Source: Rhodospirillales bacterium (GTDB lineage: Bacteria > Pseudomonadota > Alphaproteobacteria > UBA8366 > JADFVY01). From it: 46,468 bases of DNA. The translations under genes and the position numbers were made by a program. Below, in pieces: positions 1 to 9,985 of this stretch. The notes beneath the pieces are model-generated. The model made no database searches, was not told the origin of the DNA, and saw only the letters and a program-made list of their open reading frames with translations. Position 1 is the first letter of the stretch. Each line of letters begins with the position of its first letter. Where the stretch lies: assembly GCA_020356105.1 (NCBI GenBank), contig CP070634.1:865078-911545 (forward strand), written 5' to 3'.

Positions 1-516
1 GACTGGCTGGCGCTGCTGCCCGATACGCCGGCGCCCCGCGCCGTCGTACCGGCGCCGCTGCCGGTGCTGGACTGGCTGCCGCAGACGCGGGGCTGCGCCG
101 GCCCCGGCACGCAGGCGCTGGTGGAGCGGATCGCGGCGGCGGCCGATACGCTCCCCTGGGGCCAGAATTACGATGCCTCGGACTTCGGCGCCGCCTTCCA
201 GGCGCGCTACGGCTTCATGGAGCTGATCGGACCGCGCGGGCCCCTCGCGGCCAGCGAGATCGCCTGCGGCCTGCTGCTGTTCGCGCCCGAAACGGAGTAT
301 CCGCAGCACCGCCATGAGGCGGAGGAACTCTATGTCGTGCTCGCCGGCCGCGCCGAATGGCGGGCCGGAGACGAGTCCTATGCCGTTGCGCCGCCCGGCG
401 CGGTGCTGCACCGCCCGTCCTGGATCCCGCATGCCATGCGCATGGGGGCGGAGCCGATGCTGGCGCTCTATCTGTGGCGCAGCGGCGACCTGATGCAGAA
501 ATCGGAGATCGGCTGA
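1..516 (+). CDS. DMSP-lyase-like cupin protein (5' truncated by window start)
   Basis: The reading frame is open from base 1, so the N-terminus lies outside the window; 171 codons are visible. The C-terminal half is a cupin barrel with the metal-binding signature QHRHEAEELY (HxHxxEE, then Tyr) and a second-motif histidine in RPSWIPHAM. This pattern matches the dimethylsulfoniopropionate lyase family (DddL/DddQ-like, Pfam DMSP_lyase), enzymes that split DMSP into dimethyl sulfide and acrylate using a bound divalent metal. No acrylate-handling genes are visible nearby, so DMSP as the substrate is inference. Another small-molecule-lyase cupin of the same fold is possible. It converges on the chemotaxis receptor gene to its right, with a strong GC hairpin between them. 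Confidence 0.7.
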   Translation, partial: DWLALLPDTPAPRAVVPAPLPVLDWLPQTRGCAGPGTQALVERIAAAADTLPWGQNYDASDFGAAFQARYGFMELIGPRGPLAASEIACGLLLFAPETEYPQHRHEAEELYVVLAGRAEWRAGDESYAVAPPGAVLHRPSWIPHAMRMGAEPMLALYLWRSGDLMQKSEIG

Positions 517-523
517 GGCGGAC

Positions 524-544
524 GCCGGCGGCGCAGCCGCCGGC
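524..544. terminator. GC-rich hairpin between convergent genes
   Basis: A perfect 9-bp inverted repeat (GCCGGCGGC / GCCGCCGGC) with a 3-nt loop lies between the stop codons of the cupin gene and the convergent chemotaxis receptor. There is no T-run on either side, so it may act as a bidirectional terminator with help or simply protect 3' ends. The pairing is seen directly; the function is inferred from position. Confidence 0.5.
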
Positions 545-559
545 AAGCAGCCTGTTCGG

Positions 560-2716
560 TCAGGTGCTCCTGACCTCGGCGATGAAACGTTCGATCTCGC
601 CGCGCAACGCTTCGGCCTGGCGGCTCAGCTCGGCCGAGGCATTGAGTACCTGGGTCGACGATTCTCCGGTCTCCCGCGCGGCGCGGGAGACGCCCTCGAT
701 GCTGGACGAGACTTCGTTGGTCCCGGCTGCGGCCTGCTGGATGTTCGCGCCGATCTCGCCGGTCGCGGCATTCTGTTCCTCGACCGCCGAGGCGATCGTC
801 GTCGCGATATCGCTGACCTCCCGGATGGTGCCGCGGATCGCCTCGATGGCCCCGACGGCGCTCTGGGTTTCGTCCTGGACCGACAGGATCTGCTGCGAGA
901 TCTCGTCGGTCGCCCTGGCGGTCTGGCTGGCAAGGTTCTTGACCTCCTGGGCGACGACGGCGAAACCCTTGCCGGCCTCGCCGGCCCGCGCCGCCTCGAT
1001 CGTCGCGTTCAGCGCGAGCAGATTGGTCTGCCCGGCGATGTCGTTGATCAGATCGACAACCTCGCCAATTCGCGCCGCAGCCTTCGTCAGTTCCTGAACC
1101 GTCTCGTCGGTCCGGTTCGCCCGCTCGACGGCGCGTTGCGAGATGTCGGCCGACTGGCCCGCCTGTTGTCCAATGTCCGCGATCGAGGCGCTCAGTTTCT
1201 CGGCCGCGGTCGCAACCGTGCTGACATTCGCCGTCGCCTCACGGGATGCCGCCGCCACGGTGGCCGATTTCTGGCTTCCCTGATCCGCGGTTTGTGCCAT
1301 CTGCGCTGCGACACCCTCCATCTGGCGGATCTCCTCGGTCACCGACTCGACGACGCCCTTGACCTGCGCCTCGAAGCGGTCGGCGAGCTCCAGCATCGAG
1401 GCGCGCTTCTCCTCTTGCGCCTTGGCGTCGCGGTCACGCCGCTCCTGCTGCAGGCGGTCTTTTTCGATCGCATTCTCGCGGAAGACCTGAAGCGCACGGG
1501 CCATGGCGCCAATCTCGTCGGCACGCGTGATCCAGGAGATTTCAATTTGTCGGTCGCCAGCGGCAAGGCTTTCCATCGCGCGTGTCATGCGTCCCAACGG
1601 CCACGTCACCCGCCACAGGACGATCCAGAACGACAGCGCGATCGCCGTTCCGCCGGCGATCAACAGGATGATGTCGACCCTGATATGCCTCTCGCCGCGG
1701 GCTACCGCGCTTTCGGCGATCGTCGCCGACGCCGCGCCGGCAAGCCGGGCGAGTTCCGCCACCGCCGATGACACGGCATTCGACCGGGCGCTCCAGTCGT
1801 CAGCCGTCGCAGCGTAGGAGCCGCCCGCCATGCCCGCGCGCAAGACGTCTTCTCGCAACCGCTGATATTCGGTGAATGCCGCTGCGATCCGGCGATGCGC
1901 GGCGACGATCGCCGCATCCGCAGTGGGGCGCGAAGCGTAGCTTTGCACCACGGCCCAGCCGCCGTCGATATGTCCGCGGCAAACACCGAGCTGAAGGATC
2001 TGATCCGCCGAGAGGCGTGTACCGCCGGAAATCACCGCAGCCAGAACCTCGCGCTCGCGCGCCGAGTATTCGGCGATCTTCCAGACCGCCTGCTTGAGCG
2101 CCGCGAGTTCCTGTATTCGAGAGAATCGGGGCGGGAAATCGAGCGTATCGTCCGGTCGGAACTCAGCCGCCAGCCGCAATCGCTCGAGCGCCTCGATGAC
2201 CGACGACGCGGTGGAAACCCAGCGCGTCTCCAGCTCGTCGTCGGCAACTCGTCCGCCGCCCTGCCGGAGCGCGCCATCGACACGTTGGCGCAGGGCCTCC
2301 AGGGCTTTCGTACTCTGACGGACCGCCGCAATATGCGTCTCGAGTGCCGATCCGCCGACGTGACTCAAATCGTTGAGCGCGGCTTCGATCAATGTTCCGG
2401 CCGAAGCTCTGTCACGGGCAATCCGCTCAAGCAATCCCGGGTCGCCGATGCCTTTGTAGCCGCCGATGCCGAGGGCACGGGCCGTCGCCTCTCGCTCGGC
2501 CGCAAGGGCGGCGGCCGCCTCGAGCATTCGATCGCCGATCGCACCCGCGACGGCGGCGGCCATCGCGTTGTCGCGCTTATGCGTCGCATCGATGGTCAGG
2601 GCAATCGTGTAATAGCCGATGATTCCGGTCAGAACGCAGAGGATCGCCATCAGGCTGTTCCGGACGCTCAGCACGGTGTGTGGTCGATGTGACACGGGAT
2701 CGGTCAATCGCTCCAT
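560..2716 (-). CDS. Methyl-accepting chemotaxis protein (NIT-like sensor, HAMP)
   Basis: 718-residue transmembrane chemoreceptor. A first membrane helix lies near residues 18-38. A long, all-helical periplasmic region follows, containing an [12 protein letters not shown] stretch reminiscent of nitrate/nitrite-sensing (NIT) domains. A second helix ([20 protein letters not shown]) leads into a HAMP linker and a coiled-coil signalling domain. The kinase-contact hairpin tip is canonical ([20 protein letters not shown], then [16 protein letters not shown]). No C-terminal NWETF-like tether for CheR/CheB is present. I chose the ATG at 2716 because GGGGGAGA precedes it; a longer open frame to 2827 has no such site. 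A second receptor gene with a closely similar signalling region lies upstream on the same strand. The ligand is unknown; the NIT assignment is tentative. Confidence 0.9.
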   Translation of the reverse strand: MERLTDPVSHRPHTVLSVRNSLMAILCVLTGIIGYYTIALTIDATHKRDNAMAAAVAGAIGDRMLEAAAALAAEREATARALGIGGYKGIGDPGLLERIARDRASAGTLIEAALNDLSHVGGSALETHIAAVRQSTKALEALRQRVDGALRQGGGRVADDELETRWVSTASSVIEALERLRLAAEFRPDDTLDFPPRFSRIQELAALKQAVWKIAEYSAREREVLAAVISGGTRLSADQILQLGVCRGHIDGGWAVVQSYASRPTADAAIVAAHRRIAAAFTEYQRLREDVLRAGMAGGSYAATADDWSARSNAVSSAVAELARLAGAASATIAESAVARGERHIRVDIILLIAGGTAIALSFWIVLWRVTWPLGRMTRAMESLAAGDRQIEISWITRADEIGAMARALQVFRENAIEKDRLQQERRDRDAKAQEEKRASMLELADRFEAQVKGVVESVTEEIRQMEGVAAQMAQTADQGSQKSATVAAASREATANVSTVATAAEKLSASIADIGQQAGQSADISQRAVERANRTDETVQELTKAAARIGEVVDLINDIAGQTNLLALNATIEAARAGEAGKGFAVVAQEVKNLASQTARATDEISQQILSVQDETQSAVGAIEAIRGTIREVSDIATTIASAVEEQNAATGEIGANIQQAAAGTNEVSSSIEGVSRAARETGESSTQVLNASAELSRQAEALRGEIERFIAEVRST

Positions 2717-3069
2717 GAGCCTCGATTCTCCCCCAAGCCGGCACGAGACCGGCAAAAATAATTTTTTAAAATCAGAATAATCTCGTTGACACCTATTGTT
2801 TACTTTCTCCCCTCGATGACAATACAAACAAGATCACAATTTGGTCATCGGCAAGATTTACTGGCAACAATGATGCGAACAAATACAACTTGGCCGCGCA
2901 CCGTCTTTGTCGGAAGGTTGCGGAAACTTCTCCTGGGGTCGCGCAGACTCCCGAATAGATTTAGGAAAACCTTACCTATTTTGGGTTAACGCAAACCTAA
3001 CGTGCGGAATTCCGCGGCCTCGCCCTGCCTTCAACATGCGGCACCGGCTTGGCGGCGGCGACAGTTCCG
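2717..3069. other. AT-rich intergenic region between two chemoreceptor genes
   Basis: About 350 bp without a convincing gene, clearly more AT-rich than its surroundings (e.g. the AAAAATAATTTTTTAAAA tract near 2754). It should hold the promoter of the downstream receptor gene (minus strand) and the end of the upstream one. A 12-bp perfect palindrome, GCGGAATTCCGC, lies at 3004-3015. I found no convincing sigma-70 or FliA (sigma-28) promoter on the minus strand. Confidence 0.5.
2737..2753 (-). promoter_or_regulatory. Hairpin just upstream of the ribosome binding site
   Basis: GCCGG and CCGGC pair around a 7-nt loop, directly upstream (minus strand) of the GGGGGAGA ribosome binding site of the chemoreceptor gene and directly downstream of an A/T-rich tract. 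It could influence translation or mRNA stability, but the stem is only 5 bp, so this is weak. Confidence 0.25.
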
Positions 3070-4779
3070 TCAGACGGTCTTCACGTCGCGCAGAAAGGCG
3101 TCGACTTGAGCGCGCAGACCTTCCGCCTGGCGTGTCAACTCACCCGAAGAGGCCAGCACTTGGGCCGCGGCACCGCCAGCCTGGTTTGCGACTTCGGTCA
3201 CGCCGGCTATGTTGCTGTTCACCTCGGACGTCCCGCGCGCTGCTTCCCGCACGTTGCGGGCGATCTCTTGCGTCGAGGCCCCCTGCTCGTCAACCGCGGT
3301 GCTGATCGTCGTGGCGATGTCGTTGACCTCGCCGATGACGGTGCGGATCTTCCCGATTGCGTCGACCGCGCCGTTGGTCTCGGTCTGCACGGCGAGGATC
3401 TGCTGCGAGATCTCCTCGGTCGCCCTGGCGGTCTGATTTGCGAGGTTCTTGACCTCGCTCGCGACGACGGCGAAGCCCTTGCCTGCCTCGCCGGCACGGG
3501 CCGCCTCGATCGTTGCATTCAGCGCCAGGAGGTTGGTCTGGCCGGCGATATCGTTGATCAAGTCGACAACCTCGCCGATGCGACCCGCCGCAGTGGCCAG
3601 GCCCTGCACCGTCTCGTTGGTGCTGTCCATCTCGCGTGCAGCGTCGCGCGCGATCTTCGCCGACCGGCCGACCTGTCTCCCAATCTCGGCGATCGAAGCT
3701 GACAGTTGTTCGGCGGCGACGGCCACGGTCTGCACGTTTGCGGACGCCTGGTCGGATGCCGTCGCCACAGCGGCGGCCTGGCCACTCGCCTGCTCGGCGG
3801 TCGACGACATGCGCTGCGCCGTTGTCTCCAACTCGGCTGCCGCCGTCGCCATGGCGTTCAGCACCCCGGTGACCTCGCCGTCGAATCCGGTGACCAGCCC
3901 CTCGATTCGAACCGCCCGCCGTTCGCGTGCCAGCTGACCGGTTTCGCGCTCACGCGTCAGCTCCTCGTTGCGGATCATGCTTTCCCTGAAGACCAGCACC
4001 GCGCGTGCCATCTCACCCAGCTCGTCGCCGCGGTCGGCTCCCGGGATCTCGGTTTCGGAATTTCCGTCCGCCAGACCGTGCATCGCTCCGGACAGGGCCT
4101 CCATGGGTGCGACGAGCCATTTGCGATTTCCCAGAAGAAAGCCCAGAACAACCGCGATCTGGATCAGCCCAATCAGCAAGGCGGCGGTCAACGCGAAGCC
4201 GTTCAAGGTGTCGACCCTGCCGTAGACTTCTCCGGCAGCGGCTTTTCGCGCCAGGCTGAGTTCACTCGCCAAGACCTCCAGCGCCGCCAGTGCCGGACCA
4301 TCGTCGATCTTCACCGCCGCGTCGATCTCGCTGGCCGAGAGTTCGTTCCGCATCATCTGTATGACCGTCTGCAGAGCCGCGGCATATTGGCCGATAACAT
4401 CGCGCAGGTCCTGCAGCGCCTGACGTTCGCGATCGTTCACGCCGAGTTCGATATAGACGTTGATGGCGCGATACGCGTCATCGACCTTGCGGCCGGCCCG
4501 TGAGATTCGGACCATTTCCCCCCGCAGGACGAAATTCTTGAACTCGTGAATGAGACCGCCATAGCCAAGCGATGCGCGCAGTTCGCCAAGCGTATCGGAT
4601 TTGCTGCCGGGCCCCCTCTCGAAGGATTCCCAGGTCCTGCCAAGTTGGTAGGATTCCAGGAAGACCCTCAGCGACACGGCGACAATCAAGAGCGCAACGA
4701 CGCCCAGCGCGACAGACATCCATGTCCCCGCGGTCTTCATCCGCGTGTTCAGCAGAAGGTATCGCAATAACCGGCGCAT
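3070..4779 (-). CDS. Methyl-accepting chemotaxis protein (HAMP, 4-helix-bundle type sensor)
   Basis: 569-residue chemoreceptor: an N-terminal membrane helix near residues 20-40, a helical periplasmic domain of about 150 residues, a second helix (LTAALLIGLIQIAVVLGFLL), a HAMP domain and a long cytoplasmic signalling coiled coil with the conserved tip [20 protein letters not shown]. There is no C-terminal pentapeptide tether. The ATG at 4779 is chosen because GGGGAGA sits 3 nt upstream; starts at 4806 (ATG) and 4812 (TTG) lack a ribosome binding site. The short sensor resembles four-helix-bundle 4HB_MCP-type domains, but I cannot name a ligand. It lies downstream of choline dehydrogenase on the same strand with a gap of about 100 bp, so co-expression is possible but unproven. 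Confidence 0.9.
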   Translation of the reverse strand: MRRLLRYLLLNTRMKTAGTWMSVALGVVALLIVAVSLRVFLESYQLGRTWESFERGPGSKSDTLGELRASLGYGGLIHEFKNFVLRGEMVRISRAGRKVDDAYRAINVYIELGVNDRERQALQDLRDVIGQYAAALQTVIQMMRNELSASEIDAAVKIDDGPALAALEVLASELSLARKAAAGEVYGRVDTLNGFALTAALLIGLIQIAVVLGFLLGNRKWLVAPMEALSGAMHGLADGNSETEIPGADRGDELGEMARAVLVFRESMIRNEELTRERETGQLARERRAVRIEGLVTGFDGEVTGVLNAMATAAAELETTAQRMSSTAEQASGQAAAVATASDQASANVQTVAVAAEQLSASIAEIGRQVGRSAKIARDAAREMDSTNETVQGLATAAGRIGEVVDLINDIAGQTNLLALNATIEAARAGEAGKGFAVVASEVKNLANQTARATEEISQQILAVQTETNGAVDAIGKIRTVIGEVNDIATTISTAVDEQGASTQEIARNVREAARGTSEVNSNIAGVTEVANQAGGAAAQVLASSGELTRQAEGLRAQVDAFLRDVKTV

Positions 4780-4882
4780 CGATCTCCCCGGGGCGCTCGA
4801 ACCCATCGACAATGGATACGTATGAATGATTAATTAAAGGTGTGCGTAACCGGCATTGCTCCTCTCGGAGGCCGCAATACGG

Positions 4883-6544
4883 TCAGCGCTGCGCCGTCCG
4901 CCAGTCAGGATGGATCCAGGCTCGCCGGTTGGAGGGCGGCAACGGATCGCGCCCGAGGATGTGGTCGCTTGCCTTCTCGCCCGTCACGAGCGACGGGCCG
5001 TTGAGGTTGCCATTGGTGATCCGGGGAAAGATCGAGCTGTCCGCGACCCGCAAGCCGGCAACGCCGATGACCCGACATTGCGGATCGACGACGGCCATGG
5101 AATCGTTGGCTGCACCCATGCGGCAGGTACCGCAGGGATGGTAGGCACTCTCCACCGCATCGCGGATGAAATCGTCGAGCGCATCATCACCTGCAACCGT
5201 CTCGCCCGGCGATATCTCGCGCCCGGCATAGGGTTTGAAGGCCCTCTGCCCAAAGATTTCGCGGGTTAGCCGAATGCAGATGCGGAAATCCTCCCAGTCT
5301 CTTTCGTGCGACATGTAGTTGAACCGGATGACGGGCGGATCTCGCGGATCGGCCGAGCGAAGCCGGACATCGCCACGGGACGGAGAGCGCATGGGGCCGA
5401 CATGGGCCTGAAATCCGTGGCTCTTCGCGGGGGCCTTTCCGTCGTATCGGATCGCAACGGGCAGGAAGTGGTACTGGATATCCGGATATTGCACGCCGGC
5501 CCGCGAACGCACGAAGGCCGCGCTCTCGAAGTGGTTGGTCGCGCCATGGCCGCTGCGAAAGAACAGCCACTGCGCCCCGATAATGGCTTTGGAGATCGGG
5601 TTCAGGTGCTTGTACAGCGTGATCGGCTTGAGGCACTCCATTTGAAGATAGAGTTCGAGATGATCCTGCAGATTCTCGCCGACGCCTGGCCGGTCAGCAA
5701 CGACATCGATGCCGTGCCGGCGCAATTCCGCCGCCGGACCGATGCCGGACAATTTCAGGATTTTCGGTGAATTGAGGGAAGAGGCGGCAAGGATCACTTC
5801 GCGCCGCGCGCGGATGCTCTCGATACGGCCGCCGCTCTCGTATTCGACGCCGACCGCGCGCCGCCCCTCGAACAGCACGCGGCGGGCCAGCCCTCGCCGC
5901 AAGGCAGCGTTGGGCCGCCGGAGCGCGGGTTTGAGATAGGCATTGGCGGCCGACCAGCGACGTCCGCGCCATACCGTCATCTCCATCGCCCCGAACCCCT
6001 CCTGTTTTTCACCATTGTAGTCCTCGGTGACCTGGTAGCCGGCCTGGCGCCCCGCCTCGATGAACGCGTCGAATAGAGGATTCCGTCGCGCGCCGCGGGT
6101 CACGTGCAGCGGTCCGTCCACGCCGCGCCAGCCTTCCTGACCGCCATGCGCATGTTCCATGCGTTCGAAATAGGGCAGCATGTCCTTGTAAGCCCACCCC
6201 GTGGCGCCCTGCTCGTCCCAGTGATCATAGTCGCAGGCATGACCGCGGACGTAGACCATGCCGTTGATCGAAGACGAGCCGCCGATGACCTTGCCCCGGG
6301 GGCAGGCCAGTCGCCGCCCGCCGAGATGCGGTTCGGGTTCGGACCAGTAGCCCCAGTCGTATCGCCGCATGTTCATCGGATAGGACAGCGCGGCCGGCAT
6401 CTGGATGAACGGCCCCATATCGCTTCCGCCGTATTCGACGACAACGACCGAGTGCCGCCCGTCCTCGGACAGCCGATAGGCCATGGCGCAACCGGCGGAG
6501 CCGGCGCCGACGATGACATAGTCGGCCTCGCGCGGGTTATCCAT
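4883..6544 (-). CDS. betA: Choline dehydrogenase-like GMC oxidoreductase
   Basis: 553-residue flavoprotein of the glucose-methanol-choline family. The FAD-binding Rossmann motif [18 protein letters not shown] is at the N-terminus. The GMC signatures [14 protein letters not shown] and the [17 protein letters not shown] type follow. The C-terminal catalytic pair is visible as His469 in HPCGTCRMG and Asn515 in NGNLNGPS. The family oxidises choline to betaine aldehyde at the membrane, feeding electrons to quinones. The choline-specific call rests mainly on the divergent neighbours choXWV; other alcohol dehydrogenases of this family look similar. No betaine aldehyde dehydrogenase (betB) or BetI regulator is in the window, so the second step to glycine betaine must be encoded elsewhere. 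Confidence 0.8.
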   Translation of the reverse strand: MDNPREADYVIVGAGSAGCAMAYRLSEDGRHSVVVVEYGGSDMGPFIQMPAALSYPMNMRRYDWGYWSEPEPHLGGRRLACPRGKVIGGSSSINGMVYVRGHACDYDHWDEQGATGWAYKDMLPYFERMEHAHGGQEGWRGVDGPLHVTRGARRNPLFDAFIEAGRQAGYQVTEDYNGEKQEGFGAMEMTVWRGRRWSAANAYLKPALRRPNAALRRGLARRVLFEGRRAVGVEYESGGRIESIRARREVILAASSLNSPKILKLSGIGPAAELRRHGIDVVADRPGVGENLQDHLELYLQMECLKPITLYKHLNPISKAIIGAQWLFFRSGHGATNHFESAAFVRSRAGVQYPDIQYHFLPVAIRYDGKAPAKSHGFQAHVGPMRSPSRGDVRLRSADPRDPPVIRFNYMSHERDWEDFRICIRLTREIFGQRAFKPYAGREISPGETVAGDDALDDFIRDAVESAYHPCGTCRMGAANDSMAVVDPQCRVIGVAGLRVADSSIFPRITNGNLNGPSLVTGEKASDHILGRDPLPPSNRRAWIHPDWRTAQR

Positions 6545-6863
6545 CGCTATCCGGTCCGTCAGGCCGGGCGGCCGCCAGCTTCAACGCGGGCCCGGCGGCC
6601 AACGCATGTCCGCGAATGGCGGCGATCTTCCCTACGAGCGGCCGACCACAATGGACCGGACACCCTGCGCCGTTCGACATGATGGCCTCCCGCATCGTCG
6701 TGGTTCCGTCGGCTGGGGCAGAGCATTCTTTTTTATCTTCGACAGTTGATCAAGCAAGATCGCGATCCGTTGCGTCATGCCACGGAAATGGGCAGGATAC
6801 GCGCTTGGAAAACGACGAAATGCGGCGGTGACCGCGGAACCGAGCAAAGACAGGGAGATAACG
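6545..6863. promoter_or_regulatory. Divergent control region between betA-like gene and choXWV
   Basis: About 320 bp separates the divergent choline dehydrogenase and choline-uptake genes and must contain both promoters. An AT-rich stretch (CATTCTTTTTTATCTTCG near 6725) is followed by the 8-bp palindrome TTGATCAA near 6746, a plausible regulator contact, but I cannot match it to a BetI operator with confidence. No gene is supported here. Confidence 0.4.
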
Positions 6864-7814
6864 ATGCTCAAGACCACCTTGCGCGGCGGGGCGCTGGCCG
6901 CCCTCCTGGCGTTTACTGTTTCTACCGCTCACGCGGCCGCGGAGCCGGCCGCGTGCAAAACGGTCCGATTCTCCGACGTTGGCTGGACCGACATCACGGC
7001 GACGACTGCGGCGACCTCGGTTGTGCTCGAGGGGCTCGGTTACAATCCGACGGCGCAGGTGCTCTCGGTACCGGTGACGTATGCGAGCATGAAGAACAAG
7101 GACATCGATGTCTTCCTCGGCAATTGGATGCCGACCATGGAGGGCGATATCAAGCCGTTTCGCGATGAGGGCTCGGTGGCCGTCCTGGGAGTCAATCTCG
7201 AGGGCGCCAAATACACCTTCGCGGTGCCGAAATATGTCGCCGATGGCGGCCTGCGCGATTTCGCCGATATCGCGAAATTCAAGGATAGGCTCGACGGCAA
7301 GATTTACGGCATCGAGCCGGGCAACGACGGCAACCGGTTGATCCTCGAGATGATCGAGAAGAATGCGTTCGGCCTGAAGGACTTCGAATTGGTGGAGTCG
7401 AGCGAACAGGGAATGCTGGCGCAGGTCAGGCGCGCGACGTCGCGCAAACAATGGGTCGTCTTCCTCGGCTGGGAGCCGCATCCGATGAACAGCAATTTCG
7501 AGCTGGCCTATTTGTCCGGCGGCGATGACTGGTTCGGCCCGAATTACGGCGGCGCTACCGTCTACACCAACACCCGCGCCGGCTATGCAAAGGAATGCCC
7601 GAATGTCGGACGGTTGCTGAAGAACCTGAGATTCAGCCTGGCCATGGAAAACGAGATTATGGGTGCGATCCTCGACGATGGTGTCGAGCCCAACAGGGCG
7701 GCGTCGGCATGGCTGAAAAAGAATCCGGCCGTCCTCCAGGGGTGGCTGGAAGGCGTCCAGACGGTCGACGGCGGCGATGGCCTGTCGGCGGTCCGCAAAC
7801 ATCTTGGGCTCTGA
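6864..7814 (+). CDS. choX: Choline ABC transporter, periplasmic binding protein
   Basis: 316-residue OpuAC/ProX-type binding protein with a signal peptide (ALAALLAFTVSTAHA, cleavage near residue 24). Four aromatic residues correspond to the choline-binding box of Sinorhizobium ChoX: Trp41 (FSDVGWTDIT), Trp88 (FLGNWMP), Tyr117 (EGAKYTF) and Trp203 (FLGWEPHP). This constant offset of two from the known residues makes choline the expected ligand. The ATG at 6864 is preceded by AGGGAG; the longer open frame to 6777 has no ribosome site and would bury the signal peptide. It is the first gene of choXWV. Binding protein delivers choline to the ChoW/ChoV importer. Confidence 0.92.
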   Translation: MLKTTLRGGALAALLAFTVSTAHAAAEPAACKTVRFSDVGWTDITATTAATSVVLEGLGYNPTAQVLSVPVTYASMKNKDIDVFLGNWMPTMEGDIKPFRDEGSVAVLGVNLEGAKYTFAVPKYVADGGLRDFADIAKFKDRLDGKIYGIEPGNDGNRLILEMIEKNAFGLKDFELVESSEQGMLAQVRRATSRKQWVVFLGWEPHPMNSNFELAYLSGGDDWFGPNYGGATVYTNTRAGYAKECPNVGRLLKNLRFSLAMENEIMGAILDDGVEPNRAASAWLKKNPAVLQGWLEGVQTVDGGDGLSAVRKHLGL

Positions 7815-7905
7815 GCGACCCTGAGCGGGGCAACGGGGATGACCGGGCCCGACGGGTCCGGTCACCTTGCATGACGGCCGAAACGCGACTGGAGGCGCAG
7901 GGAAC

Positions 7906-8751
7906 ATGCTGGACTGGCTGACCGACAACAAGATTCCCCTAGGTCGGTGGATCAAGGGATTTGTCGACTTCCTAAACGAGAACGTCGCGTGGTTTTTCGA
8001 CCTCATATCCGACGTTCTCGGGTTCCTGATCGAAGGCTTCATCTGGATTCTCGATTGGATGCATCCGCTGGCGCTGACCGCTATTGCAGCCGCGCTTGCC
8101 TGGCGGCTCCACCGGTCGTGGAAGCTGGTTCTGCTCGTCGTCGCATCTCTGCTACTGATCCTCAACCTGGGTTACTGGACCGCGACGATGGAGACCCTTG
8201 CGCTCGTGCTGTCGGCGACCTCCATCTGCATGCTCATCGGCATTCCGCTCGGAATCGCAGCAGCGCATCGGCCGTGGCTATATACGGGGCTGCGTCCAAT
8301 TCTCGATCTGATGCAAACGATCCCGACCTTTGTCTATCTGATCCCGACGCTGATCCTGTTCGGCCTCGGTGTCGTGCCGGGCCTCATTTCGACCGTCATC
8401 TTCGCCATTCCCGCGCCGATCCGGCTCACATATCTGGGGATCTCCGGCGTACCGAAGCAGTTGCTCGAAGCGGGCGAGGCGTTTGGCGCAACCCAGCGGC
8501 AGTTGCTTTGGAAGGTTGAGCTGCCGCACGCCCTGCCAACGATCATGGCCGGTCTGACACAGTGCATCATGTTGTCGCTGTCGATGGTGGTCATCGCGGC
8601 CCTGGTCGGTGCGAACGGTCTCGGCAAACCCGTCGTGCGAGCTCTGAACACGGTCAACATCGCTCAGGGGTTCGAGGCCGGGCTGGCGATCGTCATCGTG
8701 GCCATCCTGCTTGACCGGTTCTTCAAGCAGCCGGGAGAGACCAAGGGTTAG
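7906..8751 (+). CDS. choW: Choline ABC transporter, permease
   Basis: 281-residue inner-membrane permease of the glycine-betaine/proline (ProW/OpuAB) type. Hydrophobic helices cover most of residues 30-275. The cytoplasmic EAA loop that docks the ATPase reads LLEAGEAFGATQRQLLWKVE. The ATG at 7906 follows GGAGGCGCAGGG, a good ribosome site; the upstream TTG at 7867 is not needed. The gene ends 4 bp before choV, indicating one transcript. A roughly 90-bp gap after choX is typical where the binding protein is made in excess. Confidence 0.92.
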   Translation: MLDWLTDNKIPLGRWIKGFVDFLNENVAWFFDLISDVLGFLIEGFIWILDWMHPLALTAIAAALAWRLHRSWKLVLLVVASLLLILNLGYWTATMETLALVLSATSICMLIGIPLGIAAAHRPWLYTGLRPILDLMQTIPTFVYLIPTLILFGLGVVPGLISTVIFAIPAPIRLTYLGISGVPKQLLEAGEAFGATQRQLLWKVELPHALPTIMAGLTQCIMLSLSMVVIAALVGANGLGKPVVRALNTVNIAQGFEAGLAIVIVAILLDRFFKQPGETKG

Positions 8752-8755
8752 GCCG

Positions 8756-9955
8756 ATGGCTGTCGTCGAATTCCGCAACGTCGACGTGATCTTCGGCGCT
8801 GACACGACCGCTGCATTGACAATGCTGGACAACGGGGCCGAACGCGACGCCATCCTTGAGGCGACCGGCGCGGTGGTCGGCGTCCACGATGCATCTCTGG
8901 CCGTCGAGGAAGGCGAAATCTGTGTGCTGATGGGTTTGTCCGGCTCCGGAAAATCATCGCTGCTGCGCTGCGTCAACGGCCTCAACAAGGCGACCCGGGG
9001 GCAGGTCCTGGTGGCGGACGCGGGTGGCACCATCGACGTCGCATCCTGCAGCGCCGCGACACTACGCCGCCTGCGCTCGCAACGTATCGCCATGGTGTTC
9101 CAGCAATTCGCATTGTTGCCATGGCGCACCGTGGCGGAGAATGTCGGGCTCGGTCTCGAATTGCGCGGCATGTCCAAGGCGGCCCGAGACGCGATTGTCG
9201 AGGACAAGCTCAAGCTGGTTCACCTGGAGCAGTGGAAGGACAAGTACGCGCACGAGCTGTCGGGCGGCATGCAACAGCGCGTCGGGCTCGCCCGGGCGTT
9301 CGCCACGGATGCGGATATCCTGCTGATGGACGAGCCGTTTTCCGCGCTCGACCCGTTGATCCGCGAACACCTGCAGGACGAGTTGCTGGAGCTGCAGCGC
9401 TCTCTCAAGAAGACCATCGTGTTCGTCAGCCACGATCTGGACGAGGCGCTGAAACTCGGCACGCACATCGCGATCATGCAAGACGGCAAGATCATCCAGT
9501 ATGGCCGGCCGGAGGAGATCGTGGCCCGCCCGGCGACAGAATACGTCCGCGCGTTCGTCGCAAATGTGAATCCACTGAACGTATTGCGAGGGGTCAGCCT
9601 GATGCGGCCGACCGCCTCCCTCGACCGGGCGCCCGGTGCGCCCGATACCGTGTGTCTGGACGAGGCGGGAGAACACCGCTGCCGTCTCGACGAGTCATCC
9701 AGGCCGGAAGCCTTCTTCAGTGGCGACAGGGATGCCGACTGCGTCGCCTGGTCTCCCGACCTCGCGCTCGAGACCGTCCGGGATTCCTTCGTATCGGGGA
9801 CACCGGATATTCCCATGCGCGCCGCGATCGAAATCCGTCACGCAACGGGTCGTCCGATGCCCATGATCGATCGTGACGGCGTTCTGATCGGCGTCATCGG
9901 CGAGAACGAACTGCTTGCCGGCATGATGCGGCGGTCCGGCCGGCTGGACTCATAG
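8756..9955 (+). CDS. choV: Choline ABC transporter, ATP-binding protein
   Basis: 399-residue ATPase of the ProV/OpuAA type. Walker A is GLSGSGKSSLL, the Q-loop is VFQQFALLP, the ABC signature is LSGGMQQRVGLARAF, Walker B is ILLMDEPFSALD, and the switch histidine is in VSHDLDEA. The extra C-terminal 110 residues end in a CBS-like segment (MPMIDRDGVLIGVIG). In this family such domains sense ionic strength or nucleotides; that role here is inference and the CBS pair is incomplete. The ATG at 8756 lies 4 bp after choW. Confidence 0.92.
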   Translation: MAVVEFRNVDVIFGADTTAALTMLDNGAERDAILEATGAVVGVHDASLAVEEGEICVLMGLSGSGKSSLLRCVNGLNKATRGQVLVADAGGTIDVASCSAATLRRLRSQRIAMVFQQFALLPWRTVAENVGLGLELRGMSKAARDAIVEDKLKLVHLEQWKDKYAHELSGGMQQRVGLARAFATDADILLMDEPFSALDPLIREHLQDELLELQRSLKKTIVFVSHDLDEALKLGTHIAIMQDGKIIQYGRPEEIVARPATEYVRAFVANVNPLNVLRGVSLMRPTASLDRAPGAPDTVCLDEAGEHRCRLDESSRPEAFFSGDRDADCVAWSPDLALETVRDSFVSGTPDIPMRAAIEIRHATGRPMPMIDRDGVLIGVIGENELLAGMMRRSGRLDS

Positions 9956-9985
9956 GGATTCGGTGCTCTTTATCCGACCCGCCTG

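Noticed and set aside
6750-8165. 471-codon minus-strand frame opposite choX/choW
   Set aside because: choX and choW are unmistakable; the antisense frame has no family signature and spans two genes.
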